DNA of 64,000 nucleotides from Rikenellaceae bacterium (lineage in GTDB: Bacteria > Bacteroidota > Bacteroidia > Bacteroidales > Rikenellaceae): contig JAJBUQ010000008.1 in NCBI GenBank assembly GCA_020860245.1, positions 146,919 through 210,918 on the forward strand, read 5' to 3'. The number at the start of each line of letters is the position of its first letter. Position 1 is the stretch's first letter. The notes under the pieces are model-generated. The model worked only from the letters and a program-made list of their open reading frames with translations, had not been told where the DNA came from and did no database searches. Position numbers and translations under genes: made by a program. This document shows positions 17,942 to 27,638 of the stretch, piece after piece.

Positions 17942-18175
17942 TTAATAGATTTTACCTAAAGCCTTAGCGTCTTTAAGAGCCGCCTTCAGGCCTTTTTTGT
18001 TAATTGTTTTCATTCCGGCAGCGGAAACTTTCAAAGTGATCCACCTGCCCTCTTCCTCCAGGAAGTAGCGCTTCGTCTTCAAATTCGGATTGAAACGCCT
18101 TTTGGTTTTAGCATTTGAGTGGGAAACATTGTTTCCTACCATCGCCCTTTTACCGGTGATTTCGCACGTTTTCAT
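17942..18175 (-). CDS. rpmB: 50S ribosomal protein L28
   Basis: The 77-residue protein has the L28 signature: [20 protein letters not shown] at the N-terminus, then [20 protein letters not shown] and a C-terminal basic helix ([15 protein letters not shown]). It is the first gene of the compact rpmB-rpmG-DUF4295 operon. The Cys pairs that bind zinc in some L28 proteins are not present. Identity is secure. Confidence 0.96.
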   Translation of the reverse strand: MKTCEITGKRAMVGNNVSHSNAKTKRRFNPNLKTKRYFLEEEGRWITLKVSAAGMKTINKKGLKAALKDAKALGKIY

Positions 18176-18270
18176 TAGTAATTATTTATAATTGTCCAAA
18201 AATAGTGTGCAAATATCCGTAAATTTTTCCACATAAAAAAATCGGACGGAATATTTGACCATAAAATAAT

Positions 18271-18308
18271 AAAACCGGCAATCCGGGGTTATCCTGACGA
18301 CCGGTTTT
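18271..18308 (-). terminator. Probable terminator of yajC
   Basis: AAAACCGG (18271-18278) pairs with CCGGTTTT (18301-18308) around a 22-nt loop, and the minus-strand 3' side runs into ATTATTTT. It lies 22 bp past yajC. The long loop makes it weaker evidence than the other stems. Confidence 0.55.
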
Positions 18309-18329
18309 ATAACGTAAACTTTTTAAAGT

Positions 18330-18635
18330 TTATTTTGTCTGGATATCAGAAGAATCTTTCATTATCATAGCCTTATCGACCCTGATAGATACTCCGCTAT
18401 CCACTTCGAGGCGGACATAAGTCTCTTTAACCTCTTTTATGGTTCCGTAAATACCGCCTGCGGTAATAACTTTATCTCCGTTCTGCAAACTGGTACGAAA
18501 TTTCACGAGTTCTTTCTGGCGTTTCTGCTGCGGGCGTATCATAAAAAAATACATAATCCCGAAGATCACCACCATCATTATAATAAATGACATACCGCCT
18601 CCGGCGGCTTCCTGTAATAAGATCGTTAAATTCAT
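18330..18635 (-). CDS. yajC: Preprotein translocase subunit YajC
   Basis: YajC is a small inner-membrane partner of SecDF in the Sec export pathway. The 101-residue product has one membrane segment (about residues 13-32, GGGMSFIIMMVVIFGIMYFFM) immediately followed by the family motif IRPQQKRQKE and then a cytoplasmic beta-rich part (GDKVITAGGIYGTIKEV) that closes with VDKAMI. Length and order match the family. SecD/SecF genes are not nearby. It is followed by its own terminator. Confidence 0.95.
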   Translation of the reverse strand: MNLTILLQEAAGGGMSFIIMMVVIFGIMYFFMIRPQQKRQKELVKFRTSLQNGDKVITAGGIYGTIKEVKETYVRLEVDSGVSIRVDKAMIMKDSSDIQTK

Positions 18636-18690
18636 AATTTTATTGTCGTTTAATTTTTATCGTGCAAAGCTAATATTTTTAATTTCCATA

Positions 18691-19179
18691 TCAAAAAGGG
18701 AGATCATCCACATCGTCCACCTGGGGTATATCAGACATATTGCCTTGACTATACGGCTGTTGAGGCACATACGGCTTCGGCGACGATTGATTCGAGGCGC
18801 CTGCATATCCCGGTCCCGCTCCGTATCCTCCGCCATCGGCCTGCGCATCTTTGCGTCCGAGCAGTTTAAGGTCGTCGGCAAGAATCTCGACGGAGTATCT
18901 TTTCGTCTTGGTCGCTTCGTCTTCCCATTGACGCGAGCGCAGTTTGCCTTCTATATAAATCTGCGATCCTTTTTTAACGTAGCGGTCTGCAACCTCCGCA
19001 AGCCCTCCCCATAAGGTAATGGTATGCCATTCGGTATGATCGCGTCTCTCCTGAGTAGTGCGGTTATATATTTTTTCGGTAGTTGCGATCCTTACCCTTG
19101 CGACTTTAGTCCCGCCTTCGAGGACGCGCACTTCCGGATCCGCTCCCACATTTCCAATTAATATGACTTTATTTATCAT
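18691..19179 (-). CDS. ssb: Single-stranded DNA-binding protein
   Basis: The 162-residue SSB coats single-stranded DNA in replication and repair. The N-terminal OB fold (about residues 1-108) shows MINKVILIGNVGADPEVR, HTEWHTITLWGGLAEVADRYVKKGSQIYIEGKLRSR and SVEILADDLKLLG. A Gly/Gln/Pro-rich flexible linker follows, and the extreme C-terminus is DVDDLPF, the acidic tip that docks partner proteins. Length is typical. No SD is visible. It stands between yajC and fcl with gaps that could hold a promoter. Confidence 0.97.
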   Translation of the reverse strand: MINKVILIGNVGADPEVRVLEGGTKVARVRIATTEKIYNRTTQERRDHTEWHTITLWGGLAEVADRYVKKGSQIYIEGKLRSRQWEDEATKTKRYSVEILADDLKLLGRKDAQADGGGYGAGPGYAGASNQSSPKPYVPQQPYSQGNMSDIPQVDDVDDLPF

Positions 19180-19241
19180 TTGAATAATTTTTAACAGTCG
19201 GCAAGATAGTCATTTTAAAAGGATTATCAAAGAAGGTATTT

Positions 19242-20315
19242 TTAGAGATGGCCTGTGTACCATTCAAATAATTTTTCGATACCCTCGTCTAATCCGACTT
19301 TATAAGACCATCCTAACGCATCGAGTTTAGAGACATCCGTAAGTTTACGCATCGTTCCGTCCGGTTTCGCCGCATCGAATTCTATGTCGCCATTGTAACC
19401 AGCGGTTTGCGCTATTTTTGACGCGAGGTCGCGAATGCTTATTTCCTTACCGGTTCCGATATTTATATGACAGTTCCGTATCTCTTTCTTATTCCGGCAG
19501 AGATCTGTTGCACTCACGTTCTGCATTATGTACAGGCATGCGTCGGCCATATCTTCGCTCCAAAGGAATTCACGCAGAGGTTTGCCGCTTCCCCATAATT
19601 TTATACGGGAAGAATAAATTCCGTAATCCTCTAATTTTGCGATAATATCGTGTAATTCAGGGTTAGAACCCAAGTTTCCGTATGGGCGCGCCATATAGTC
19701 CTTCAATATAGCCTCGTTGTCATTTTTCATTATACACCGCGCTAAATAAAATTTTCGCATCATCGCAGGCAGAACGTGCGATCTGTCGAGATCGAAGTTG
19801 TCGTTAGGACCGTAGAGATTTGTGGGCATAACGGCAATGTAGTCCGTACCATACTGGATATTAAAACTCTCGCACATTTTCAGTCCGGCGATTTTAGCTA
19901 TCGCGTAGGGCTCGTTGGTATATTCGAGTTCTCCGGTAAGCAGGTATTCTTCCTTGATGGGCTGAGGAGAATTTTTAGGATAGATACAGGTACTTCCGAG
20001 AAATAATAATTTTTTGACTCCCTGGGAGAAGCTCTCTCCGATTACATTCTGCTGTATCTGGAGATTATCGTAAATAAAATCTGCGCGGTATGTGTTGTTC
20101 GCCATGATACCGCCTACACGCGCGGCTGCAAGGAATACGTATTCAGGATGTTCGGCATCGAAGAATTTCTGCACGACGGAGCGGTCCATGAGCTCAAGTT
20201 CACTGTGGCTTCGGGTTATGATATTGACATAACCCCTATCGACCAGCAATCCGCATATAGCGGAACCTACAAGACCTGTATGTCCGGCAACATATATTCT
20301 GGAATTTTTATCCAT
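19242..20315 (-). CDS. fcl: GDP-L-fucose synthase
   Basis: This enzyme (3,5-epimerase and 4-reductase) turns GDP-4-keto-6-deoxy-D-mannose into GDP-L-fucose with NADPH. The 357-residue product has the Rossmann glycine motif GHTGLVGSAI at residue 11, the Ser-Tyr-Lys triad residues in GSTCIYP and EPYAIAKIAGLK, and the family's PTNLYGPNDNFD and GSGKPLREFLWSEDMADA segments. It follows gmd with only 3 bp between them, so the last two steps of GDP-fucose synthesis are cotranscribed. GDP-fucose feeds fucosylation of surface polysaccharides or glycoproteins in Bacteroidota. Identity is secure. Confidence 0.97.
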   Translation of the reverse strand: MDKNSRIYVAGHTGLVGSAICGLLVDRGYVNIITRSHSELELMDRSVVQKFFDAEHPEYVFLAAARVGGIMANNTYRADFIYDNLQIQQNVIGESFSQGVKKLLFLGSTCIYPKNSPQPIKEEYLLTGELEYTNEPYAIAKIAGLKMCESFNIQYGTDYIAVMPTNLYGPNDNFDLDRSHVLPAMMRKFYLARCIMKNDNEAILKDYMARPYGNLGSNPELHDIIAKLEDYGIYSSRIKLWGSGKPLREFLWSEDMADACLYIMQNVSATDLCRNKKEIRNCHINIGTGKEISIRDLASKIAQTAGYNGDIEFDAAKPDGTMRKLTDVSKLDALGWSYKVGLDEGIEKLFEWYTGHL

Positions 20316-20318
20316 ATC

Positions 20319-21383
20319 TCATGAATGCAGTTTTTTTACATATTCCATATCAGCTGCAACCATTATGCGGACAAGCTCTTCGAACGATGTTGCCCTGGGA
20401 TTCCACCCTAATAAATTTTTAGCTTTGGACGGATCGCCAAGGAGCAGTTCGACCTCGGTCGGACGAAAATATTTCGGATCGACTTCGACGACAACTTTAC
20501 CAGTCGCCACGTCTATCCCTTTTTCTTCGATACCCTCCCCTGTCCATTCAAGCTGTATACCAGCTTCACGGAATGCGAGGGTGCAGAATTCCCGTACCGA
20601 ATGGGCCTCTCCGGTAGCGATAACAAAGTCTTCCGGAGTGTCATGTTGAAGCATCAGCCACATACATTCGACATAATCTTTAGCATAACCCCAATCGCGC
20701 AGCGCATCGAGATTACCTATGTATAATTTATCCTGATATCCCTGCGCTATACGGCTCGCGGCAAGGGTAATCTTACGCGTAACGAATGTCTCGCCTCTGC
20801 GTTCGCTCTCATGGTTAAACAGAATACCGTTTACAGCAAACATACCGTAGGCCTCGCGGTAATTTTTAGTGATCCAGAATCCGTATTGTTTCGCCACTCC
20901 GTAAGGACTACGCGGATAGAACGGCGTCGTCTCCTTTTGCGGAACTTCCTGCACGAGTCCGAAGAGTTCCGAAGTCGAGGCCTGGTATATTTTGATATGT
21001 TTATCCATACCGAGTATCCGCACTGCTTCCAGAAGCCTCAGAGTTCCGACAGCGTCGGTCTCTGCGGTATATTCCGGTACATCGAAGCTGACCTTGACAT
21101 GGCTCTGAGCAGCGAGATTATATATCTCATCCGGTTTAACCTGTTGAATAATGCGGATCAGCGAGCTGGAGTCGGTCATATCCCCGTAATGAAGGTTAAT
21201 CAACCTCTTGCGTTTCATATCCCTGACCCATTCGTCGAGGTATAGGTGCTCGATACGTCCCGTATTAAAGGATGAGGAGCGTCGAAGAATACCGTGTACT
21301 TCGTACCCCTTTTCTATAAGGAACTCGGCGAGGAACGATCCGTCCTGTCCGGTAATTCCGGTTATCAACGCTTTTTTTTCCAT
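20319..21383 (-). CDS. gmd: GDP-mannose 4,6-dehydratase
   Basis: Gmd makes GDP-4-keto-6-deoxy-D-mannose, the substrate of the next gene, fcl. From the ATG at 21383 the product has 354 residues and begins [21 protein letters not shown], with the cofactor motif GxxGxxG at once; an upstream in-frame ATG at 21434 would add 17 unrelated residues that overlap the neighbouring gene, so I reject it. YGVAK with the catalytic Tyr and Lys and the [14 protein letters not shown] segment are present. It lies 5 bp after the epimerase gene at 21388 and 3 bp before fcl. Confidence 0.97.
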   Translation of the reverse strand: MEKKALITGITGQDGSFLAEFLIEKGYEVHGILRRSSSFNTGRIEHLYLDEWVRDMKRKRLINLHYGDMTDSSSLIRIIQQVKPDEIYNLAAQSHVKVSFDVPEYTAETDAVGTLRLLEAVRILGMDKHIKIYQASTSELFGLVQEVPQKETTPFYPRSPYGVAKQYGFWITKNYREAYGMFAVNGILFNHESERRGETFVTRKITLAASRIAQGYQDKLYIGNLDALRDWGYAKDYVECMWLMLQHDTPEDFVIATGEAHSVREFCTLAFREAGIQLEWTGEGIEEKGIDVATGKVVVEVDPKYFRPTEVELLLGDPSKAKNLLGWNPRATSFEELVRIMVAADMEYVKKLHS

Positions 21384-21387
21384 GGTT

Positions 21388-22527
21388 TTATTTGTATAAC
21401 CCTCTCTGCTCCATCTCTTCGAGGGATTTTTCATATTCGTCTTTTATTATTTCCTGTCCATTAACCCATTCGGCAAATCGAGATATGCCCTCATCGAAGC
21501 CGATCTCCGGACGGAATCCGAGGTAGTTTTGAATTTTGGTAATATCCGCGTAATTGTGCCTGATGTCGCCCACACGGTAATTCCCGGAGATCTTCATCGG
21601 CACTTCTGCATCATATTTATCCATAAGAGTGCGCGCGACCGTTAGTACATCGATAGGAATACCCGTACCCACATTGAAGATATTACCGTCCGCCTTATTT
21701 TTTTCGATAGCGAGTATCGTCGCACGGACTACATCGTCTATATAAATAAAATCACGGCTCTCACGACCATCTTCGAAGATATTAATGCCTCTACCGCATC
21801 TGATGCGTGTAGAGAATATCGATAGAATCCCCGTATAAGGATTAGTGAGCGACTGTCCGGGACCGTATACATTCTGATACCGCAGTGCTACCGGAGCGAT
21901 ACCGATGGTGGGGCAGACAGTCATAATCATCTGCTCCTGCACTTGTTTCGTGATACCATATACCGAAGAAGGATGAATAGCGGAATCTTCCGTAGTAGCA
22001 ACCAGTTCCAGTTCTCTGCATCCGTCATATTTCACCTCGAAGTCTCCATTGGACATATCCTTCTCACGACGAGTGAGGGGGTAAACGAACCTGCCTGTAT
22101 CAACGCATCTGTACCGACCTTCGCCGTAAATAGCGCGGGAAGATGCGACCACTATTTTTTTTACTGAGTGTTCGTTATTTGTGAGTATATCCAATAAGAG
22201 CGCAGTTCCACCGATGTTCACATCCGTATACCTGTGTATCTCGTACATGGACTGCCCTGTTCCGGTCTCCGCGGCGAAGTGAATTATAAGGTCCTGACCT
22301 GCCACGGCTTCTTTCAATATTTCAGTATCCGTAATATTTCCCTTAATAAATCGTACTTTATCTTTTACGGATATGTAGAGCGGCGAGGTTATATCCGGAT
22401 CCTCACCGTGAACTTGCGACGAGAGATTGTCGAGAACGGTAACATCGTGACCTCTCTCGATAAGGCTGGATGCCAGATTGGAGCCTATGAACCCTGCGCC
22501 CCCTGTTATAAGGATATTTTTTCCCAT
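21388..22527 (-). CDS. NDP-sugar epimerase/dehydratase (SDR), possibly dTDP-L-rhamnose 4-epimerase type
   Basis: The 379-residue extended short-chain dehydrogenase carries [10 protein letters not shown] at residue 9, a Ser in [12 protein letters not shown] and the catalytic Tyr/Lys in [13 protein letters not shown]. The long insert between the Ser and Tyr blocks and the [22 protein letters not shown] segment resemble dTDP-L-rhamnose 4-epimerases (WbiB/Tll group), so it may interconvert 6-deoxy sugars. That substrate is inference; UDP-sugars are possible. Its start overlaps the end of the acyltransferase gene by 22 bp and it precedes gmd by 5 bp, which places it in the gmd-fcl operon. Confidence 0.85.
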   Translation of the reverse strand: MGKNILITGGAGFIGSNLASSLIERGHDVTVLDNLSSQVHGEDPDITSPLYISVKDKVRFIKGNITDTEILKEAVAGQDLIIHFAAETGTGQSMYEIHRYTDVNIGGTALLLDILTNNEHSVKKIVVASSRAIYGEGRYRCVDTGRFVYPLTRREKDMSNGDFEVKYDGCRELELVATTEDSAIHPSSVYGITKQVQEQMIMTVCPTIGIAPVALRYQNVYGPGQSLTNPYTGILSIFSTRIRCGRGINIFEDGRESRDFIYIDDVVRATILAIEKNKADGNIFNVGTGIPIDVLTVARTLMDKYDAEVPMKISGNYRVGDIRHNYADITKIQNYLGFRPEIGFDEGISRFAEWVNGQEIIKDEYEKSLEEMEQRGLYK

Positions 22528-23093
22528 TTCCCTGTGTTCCGATTAAATTTTTTTATAATTTTTGCAGGAGCACCGACAGCTACACAGTAATCAGGAATAT
22601 CGCGTGTAACAACCGAATTAGCGCCAATTACGCAGTTTTTACCTATGCTTGCTCCTATAACGCAGACATTCTCGCCGAGCCAGGATCCCGATCCGATAAC
22701 CACACTGCCTCTCTGCTCCACCGGCTGTCGAAGGATCGGAACGGTTATATCGCCGTATCCGTGAATATTATCGGATATATAAACTTTATCCGCTGTGAGG
22801 ACATTTTCTTCGATAACAATGCTTTGTGTAGCATAGATGTGGTTAAAATGCCCTATGACTGTTCCGTTGCCAATTTTTAGTTCGCATTTGTCCGAACCGG
22901 TCAGTGGTCTTGCGGCAAGCCATGTCTTATATTGAACCAGAACATTGTCGCCTATCGAGATATTCTCCTTACCGTCAAGATGAAGCGGAGATATTATAAC
23001 GGAAGATCTGCCCATATTCCTGAGCACGGACCTGTAATACAGGCTCGTAATACGGTTTTTTATCCCGTTGTATATGCGGCAGATAATCCCCAT
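22506..23093 (-). CDS. Hexapeptide-repeat acyltransferase
   Basis: The 195-residue product has no signal peptide and contains left-handed beta-helix hexapeptides, best seen in VCVIGASIGKNCVIGANSVVTRDIPDYCVAVGAPAK, the usual end of acetyltransferases such as WbbJ and Maa. A catalytic His is likely in DNIHGYGD or FNHIYAT. It probably O-acetylates a sugar of a surface glycan, which fits its place at the head of the epimerase-gmd-fcl string with a 22-bp overlap. The acyl group and acceptor are not predictable. Confidence 0.85.
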   Translation of the reverse strand: MGIICRIYNGIKNRITSLYYRSVLRNMGRSSVIISPLHLDGKENISIGDNVLVQYKTWLAARPLTGSDKCELKIGNGTVIGHFNHIYATQSIVIEENVLTADKVYISDNIHGYGDITVPILRQPVEQRGSVVIGSGSWLGENVCVIGASIGKNCVIGANSVVTRDIPDYCVAVGAPAKIIKKFNRNTGKWEKISL

Positions 23094-23154
23094 ACGTTAA
23101 TGTGCGTTTAATAGACAAAGATATGCAAACGGCAAATGTAAAACAAACGTAAAT

Positions 23155-24369
23155 TTAACGGAGTTTATTCTTCTCGAAGTGCGGAGCAACATGGAATTTA
23201 AAGTATACCGCAGATATAACAATAAGGCACGCTCCCAGCAGATAAGCTTTATCGAACGTACTGATCTGGGCTATATATCCTCCCGCAAGCAGTTCGATAC
23301 CTATTCCCACATCCCATGAAGTAAGATACGTGGAGGTCGCTGTTCCTCTCTTGCTATTGGGGGCGAGATTGACAAAGAGCGTATTGAAGGCAGGGAACAT
23401 GGTACCGAATCCTATACCGAGGAACAGCGCCAGACCGAAGAACACACATTTAGGCACTGTTTCATTCCACTGCGCAAGCAACGAGCATCCCGCAAGGGTA
23501 AAATAACAAGCCATGACGACATACATACCGATTTGAATCAATTTGGTTATCTTACCTTTATCGACCTGTCTGCCTGAGAATATACGCGAGATAGCCATCC
23601 CCAGCGCCATAAATGTAAAAAAGAATCCAACACCTTTGGTAATTCCTATCTGCACGGCGTACATAGCCACATAGGAGCTGGTCATTCCGTACGGAACGGA
23701 TAACATAAGGAGCGCAAGCCCTGCGGACAGTCCTTTGACGAGGAAGAAGCGGTCGAACGAGATCGGTTCTCTCGGTACGGGCGGTTTACGCGGAGCCTTC
23801 ACAAACGTCGCCATGACAAATCCCAAAGAACAGGAGATAAGCGAGCTCATAAATATAACATGAAACGGGAATTTGTCGTGCAGCATTAATCCGGTCATAG
23901 GACCTATGGACATGGCGATATTATTGGCGAGGCCGTAATAACCGAGCCCTTCGCCCCTTCGCGAAGATGGCATTACATCGATAACGAGCGTATTGCCGGA
24001 GACCGTTACAGTACCGAACGACAATCCGTGCATAATTCGTAATATTATGAACATAGTGAGCGATCCGGCGATTATATATCCGACAAAAATGCTCGTGAAG
24101 ATAAAAAACGAGAAGAGGTACAGCGGTTTGCGCGAGAACGTATCGAGCAGATATCCGGAGAATGGACGTATAGTAAGCGCAGCCACGGTGTAGCACGAGA
24201 GGATTATACCCACCATTCCGTGTTGGGCATGGAATACCTCCGTAAGATAGAACGGCATCACCGGCAGAATAAGGTAAAAACCAAAATACAGTAAAAAATT
24301 CGCTGCAAGTATGTAGCAGTAACTCGGCGTTACCAGACGGTCCTTAACCATACGGAAAAATTTTGGCAA
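23155..24369 (-). CDS. Major facilitator superfamily transporter
   Basis: The 404-residue integral membrane protein has twelve predicted helices. The MFS loop 2-3 motif appears as GYLLDTFSRKPLY (about residue 77) and its repeat as GRQVDKGKITKLIQ in the second half. Conserved R-R-GEGLGYYGLA in the middle loop resembles drug/sugar efflux antiporters of the AraJ or YfcJ type. Direction and substrate are unknown. It is separated from the acyltransferase by 62 bp and from the epimerase at 24421 by 51 bp, so it may be part of the polysaccharide operon or only a passenger. Confidence 0.88.
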   Translation of the reverse strand: MPKFFRMVKDRLVTPSYCYILAANFLLYFGFYLILPVMPFYLTEVFHAQHGMVGIILSCYTVAALTIRPFSGYLLDTFSRKPLYLFSFFIFTSIFVGYIIAGSLTMFIILRIMHGLSFGTVTVSGNTLVIDVMPSSRRGEGLGYYGLANNIAMSIGPMTGLMLHDKFPFHVIFMSSLISCSLGFVMATFVKAPRKPPVPREPISFDRFFLVKGLSAGLALLMLSVPYGMTSSYVAMYAVQIGITKGVGFFFTFMALGMAISRIFSGRQVDKGKITKLIQIGMYVVMACYFTLAGCSLLAQWNETVPKCVFFGLALFLGIGFGTMFPAFNTLFVNLAPNSKRGTATSTYLTSWDVGIGIELLAGGYIAQISTFDKAYLLGACLIVISAVYFKFHVAPHFEKNKLR

Positions 24370-24420
24370 ATATAGTGCATATATGCCTTATTATTACAGG
24401 TTGGTTAGTATTAACGATAA

Positions 24421-25437
24421 TTATGCCTTATCGATATTATAGTATGAGCGGTACCACTTATAAAAATTCGTTAATCCTTCTTCTATCGCTACTTCAGGAG
24501 CGTATCCGTAGTCTCGGCCAAGAGCTGAAGTATCCGCATAAGTCTGTTGTACGTCGCCGGACTGCATATCCTCCATCTTCATTACGGCCTTCTTGCCGGA
24601 TACCTCCTCTATTATACGGATAAAATCCATAAGATTTACGGGACTTCCGTGCCCTATATTATATATTCTGTGGGAAGCATCTTCCGGTTTATTTTCGACT
24701 ACGGAGCATATTCCGGATACGATATCGTCGATATATGTAAAATCCCTCGACATGTTACCGTGATTGAATACCCTTATCGGCCTGCCGTTCATCACCGAAT
24801 CCATAAAAATGAACGGTGCCATATCCGGTCTCCCCCACGGACCGTAGACGGTAAAAAATCTCAGTCCGGTCATCGGAATCCCATACATATTCGAGTAGAC
24901 GTTAGCCATCAGTTCATTCGACTTCTTTGTCGCGGCATACAGGCTTACGGGATCGTCTGTCATATCGGCTTCCGAGAACGGAACCTTGGAATTTTTACCG
25001 TATACGCTGCTGGAACTGGCATAAACAATATATTTTACATGGTTCTTACGCCCTGCTTCCAGAATATTAAGGAATCCTGCAACATTCGAAGAGACGTAAG
25101 CATGCGGATTCTCTATTGAATAACGAACCCCTGCCTGAGCGGCAAGATGACAGACCAGGTCAAATCGTTCGGTACGGAACAATTCATTTATAAATCCGGT
25201 ATCCATGATATCCCCTTTAATAAAATTATAATCCGGATTGGATGTGCTCCGAACAGGTTCGCCGTAATTTATAGCATCCTTGTCTATTCCCGTATCGGCA
25301 AGACGCGACAATTTGAGATTCACATCGTAATAATCGTTTATATTGTCGATACCGGTTATATCGTGTCCCCTTCCGGACAACGCTTTAACCGTATGATAGC
25401 CTATGAATCCGGAAGTTCCCGTTATTAGAATTTTCAT
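24421..25437 (-). CDS. NAD-dependent epimerase, UDP-glucuronate 4-epimerase type
   Basis: The 338-residue extended SDR protein starts with GTSGFIGYHTVKAL (cofactor motif) followed by DNINDYYDVNLKLSRL, the segment characteristic of UDP-glucuronate 4-epimerases (CapI/LspL). Further marks are AAQAGVRYSIENPHAYVSSN, the Ser in YASSSSVYG, Tyr/Lys in SLYAATKKSNE and RFFTVYGPWGRPDMA. It should supply UDP-galacturonate for lipid A, core or capsule. It lies 9 bp after the glycosyltransferase gene at 25447, so the two are one operon. The sugar assignment is well supported by motifs but not proven. Confidence 0.9.
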   Translation of the reverse strand: MKILITGTSGFIGYHTVKALSGRGHDITGIDNINDYYDVNLKLSRLADTGIDKDAINYGEPVRSTSNPDYNFIKGDIMDTGFINELFRTERFDLVCHLAAQAGVRYSIENPHAYVSSNVAGFLNILEAGRKNHVKYIVYASSSSVYGKNSKVPFSEADMTDDPVSLYAATKKSNELMANVYSNMYGIPMTGLRFFTVYGPWGRPDMAPFIFMDSVMNGRPIRVFNHGNMSRDFTYIDDIVSGICSVVENKPEDASHRIYNIGHGSPVNLMDFIRIIEEVSGKKAVMKMEDMQSGDVQQTYADTSALGRDYGYAPEVAIEEGLTNFYKWYRSYYNIDKA

Positions 25438-25446
25438 CTCCGTAAA

Positions 25447-27024
25447 TTATTTAATAACAACTACACTCAGCGTTCCGAATGTTCCCGCGATTTCTGTATT
25501 CCACTCCGAACCGCTGGCTTCCTTAGCCTGTTCGAAGTCGTTTAATCTAATAAATATAACCGCAGGTGTTTCGATAAACGATAATGGATTCTGCTCTTCT
25601 CGGTCTATCACCCCAATACCGCATCCCAGGTAGACATCCATATTCTCAGCGCTTCGGATTTTATATGAATAGAATCGCTCTATTCCGTTCGTGGCTGCAT
25701 ATCCCTTTGCGTAATTCGCCATAGCTCCGAATCCTGTCTCGTTTTCGAGTTGTCTCAATCCGAATCCTCCGACGAATACCGCGATAAGGAATCCGAATCC
25801 TATCGCTTTGACAGCGTCTGTAATATTATTTTTAAAAATCAGTATAATTGCCGTAATTCCGGAGAGGGTCAATATTCCCGCAGCGCCTTTTATCATAATT
25901 CCATTTACTTCCGGATATGCACCTCCGAAATAAATAACGGCAGGCAGTGCGGTGATAAAAATAATCGCGGGAAGAGCAAGCGATCCTTTCTTCCACCAAT
26001 TGAATTCGCATGAATCGAGGACAGGCAGGGCAAGATAAGCGAGGAACGGAATTGCGGGAAGAAAATAAATCTCGATTTTGGCGCTTATCAGGGACAGCAT
26101 CATCAACGTTACGACAAATACTGACAGGAAGAACTGCCATAGGAGTGAGTTATATTTATTCCGTATACATCCGTATATTACGAGTCCTATAATTAACAGA
26201 GACCACGGCGCAATAATATACCACACGGTCTCCAGATAGTAGTAGAACGGCGCTTTGTGGTGGAAGGAATCGACGGCGCGGTTCACGGTCTGGTTGAACA
26301 GCAGGTCGTTAAAATATTCCGTTCCGCCCTCCAGATAGACGCAGCCCAGCCAAATCCCCGACAGGATTAATAAAATTCCCCATGTCATTGCGCCCCAATA
26401 TCTTCCTATGGTACGCCACTCCCCTTTAATTATTATAAAAACAATTGTCGACAGGAGCGGAACCAATATTCCTACCGGACCTTTGGTGAACACGGCAAAG
26501 AACAGGAATACCGGAAATAAAATTCTGTTCTTAATATTTACCTCCCCGGTAAACATCAGGTAAAACGTTCTCAATGCAAGGACAATGAACAAGCACATCA
26601 GCATATCCATCCTTAAAACTATTGCGGATCCTATAAAGAATGTGGACGTATACAACATTATTCTTCCGGCATCTGCGGACTCCGGTCTTACCGTTCCTGA
26701 TATCCATTTGTCCATTATGCGTACTATTACAAGGGACGGAACGAGCGAAAACATCCCTAAGAATAACATACTATGCTTCCCCAACAGCAGTTTGCCGAGC
26801 ATCACGATCCAGATATAGAGGGGAGGTTTGTCCGCATAAGCTGCACCATGGTTCGTGAATGTAAAAATATTTCCGTCGCGGATCGCCTCGTCCGCTATGC
26901 TTAGGTATTTGAGTTCGTTATTCGGAGTGAAGTCACGGAAGATTAGTACGGGTATCACGGCAAGGAAGAATAAGATATATTCCGCGCCCTGAGAGTATAG
27001 ATATTTTTTAATTTTTTCCGCCAT
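25447..27024 (-). CDS. Glycosyltransferase family 39-type membrane protein (ArnT-like)
   Basis: The 525-residue inner-membrane protein has about eleven helices. Near the N-terminus a periplasmic loop carries DEAIRDG and, shortly after, GAAYADKPPLYIWIVML, the metal- and lipid-phosphate-binding pattern of GT39/ArnT enzymes that move a sugar from polyprenyl phosphate onto lipid A or protein. A soluble C-terminal domain starts near residue 430. It overlaps the LpxB-N-like gene by 17 bp, and the GT2 two genes upstream is a good candidate for making its polyprenyl-phosphate sugar donor. Together with the UDP-GlcA epimerase this is a plausible lipid A or glycan-tailoring operon; the sugar is inference. 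Confidence 0.88.
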   Translation of the reverse strand: MAEKIKKYLYSQGAEYILFFLAVIPVLIFRDFTPNNELKYLSIADEAIRDGNIFTFTNHGAAYADKPPLYIWIVMLGKLLLGKHSMLFLGMFSLVPSLVIVRIMDKWISGTVRPESADAGRIMLYTSTFFIGSAIVLRMDMLMCLFIVLALRTFYLMFTGEVNIKNRILFPVFLFFAVFTKGPVGILVPLLSTIVFIIIKGEWRTIGRYWGAMTWGILLILSGIWLGCVYLEGGTEYFNDLLFNQTVNRAVDSFHHKAPFYYYLETVWYIIAPWSLLIIGLVIYGCIRNKYNSLLWQFFLSVFVVTLMMLSLISAKIEIYFLPAIPFLAYLALPVLDSCEFNWWKKGSLALPAIIFITALPAVIYFGGAYPEVNGIMIKGAAGILTLSGITAIILIFKNNITDAVKAIGFGFLIAVFVGGFGLRQLENETGFGAMANYAKGYAATNGIERFYSYKIRSAENMDVYLGCGIGVIDREEQNPLSFIETPAVIFIRLNDFEQAKEASGSEWNTEIAGTFGTLSVVVIK

Positions 27025-27625
27025 TTTTCTTTAACAGAACAATATTACGAAAATACGCGACAAATCCCACCGACTGTCCGAGCATCAGAACCATATCGTT
27101 CCTTATTACCGCATAAGAGACTATCATCGCCGAACCTACAAGGCTTAGAATCCAGAATCCTGCGGGAAGAACAGATTCCCCGCGCTTGGACGATACTATC
27201 CACTGATAGACGAATCTGAGTGTGAACAACAGCTGTCCTGCGCATCCGAAAAACACGAGCCAATGAGGTATGTATTTATTCTCGAAGAACGTCTCTGCAA
27301 ATTCGTGGAGGTCTCCGATTACAAAGCCTATTGCCGCAGGAGGAGTGAGGACAAGCAATGCACGGAAGACGACATTGAGTTTTTCCCACAGTCCCTTCTC
27401 GTTCAAGTTCCAAATGTAAATATAATAAGATATTACCTGTCCGAGCATTATGGCAAAATCGGAGCGCAGCCATCCGTAGATAAAGAACAGATACGATCCG
27501 GTAATGCTGAGGATCCAGAATATCGACGGAGACACTACTTTTTTTGACCGTTCGGAGATTATCCACAGAGAGAGTATCCTCGCAGAAAAAAATAACTGGG
27601 CTGTCAGTCCGATCAAACTTACCAT
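27008..27625 (-). CDS. Membrane protein with two lipid-A-disaccharide-synthase N-terminal-like (LAB_N) repeats
   Basis: The 205-residue product has about six membrane helices arranged as two copies of the LAB_N module. The first has QLFFSARILSLWIISE, SPSIFWILSITGSYLFFIYG and DFAIMLGQVISYYIYIWN; the second has QLLFTLRFVYQWIVSS, PAGFWILSLVGSAMIVSYA and DMVLMLGQSVGFVAYFRN. It has no glycosyltransferase domain, so it is not LpxB. Such stand-alone LAB_N proteins usually sit beside GT2 and GT39 genes, exactly as here (14 bp after the GT2 and 17-bp overlap with the GT39), and may help in flipping or handling the lipid-linked sugar. That role is inference. Confidence 0.9.
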   Translation of the reverse strand: MVSLIGLTAQLFFSARILSLWIISERSKKVVSPSIFWILSITGSYLFFIYGWLRSDFAIMLGQVISYYIYIWNLNEKGLWEKLNVVFRALLVLTPPAAIGFVIGDLHEFAETFFENKYIPHWLVFFGCAGQLLFTLRFVYQWIVSSKRGESVLPAGFWILSLVGSAMIVSYAVIRNDMVLMLGQSVGFVAYFRNIVLLKKNGGKN

Positions 27626-27638
27626 AGCGGAGAGGAGG

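Noticed and set aside
21384-21434. Longer N-terminus of gmd
   Set aside because: The 17 added residues overlap the neighbouring epimerase gene and have no counterpart in Gmd proteins; the motif GxxGxxG fits a start at 21383.
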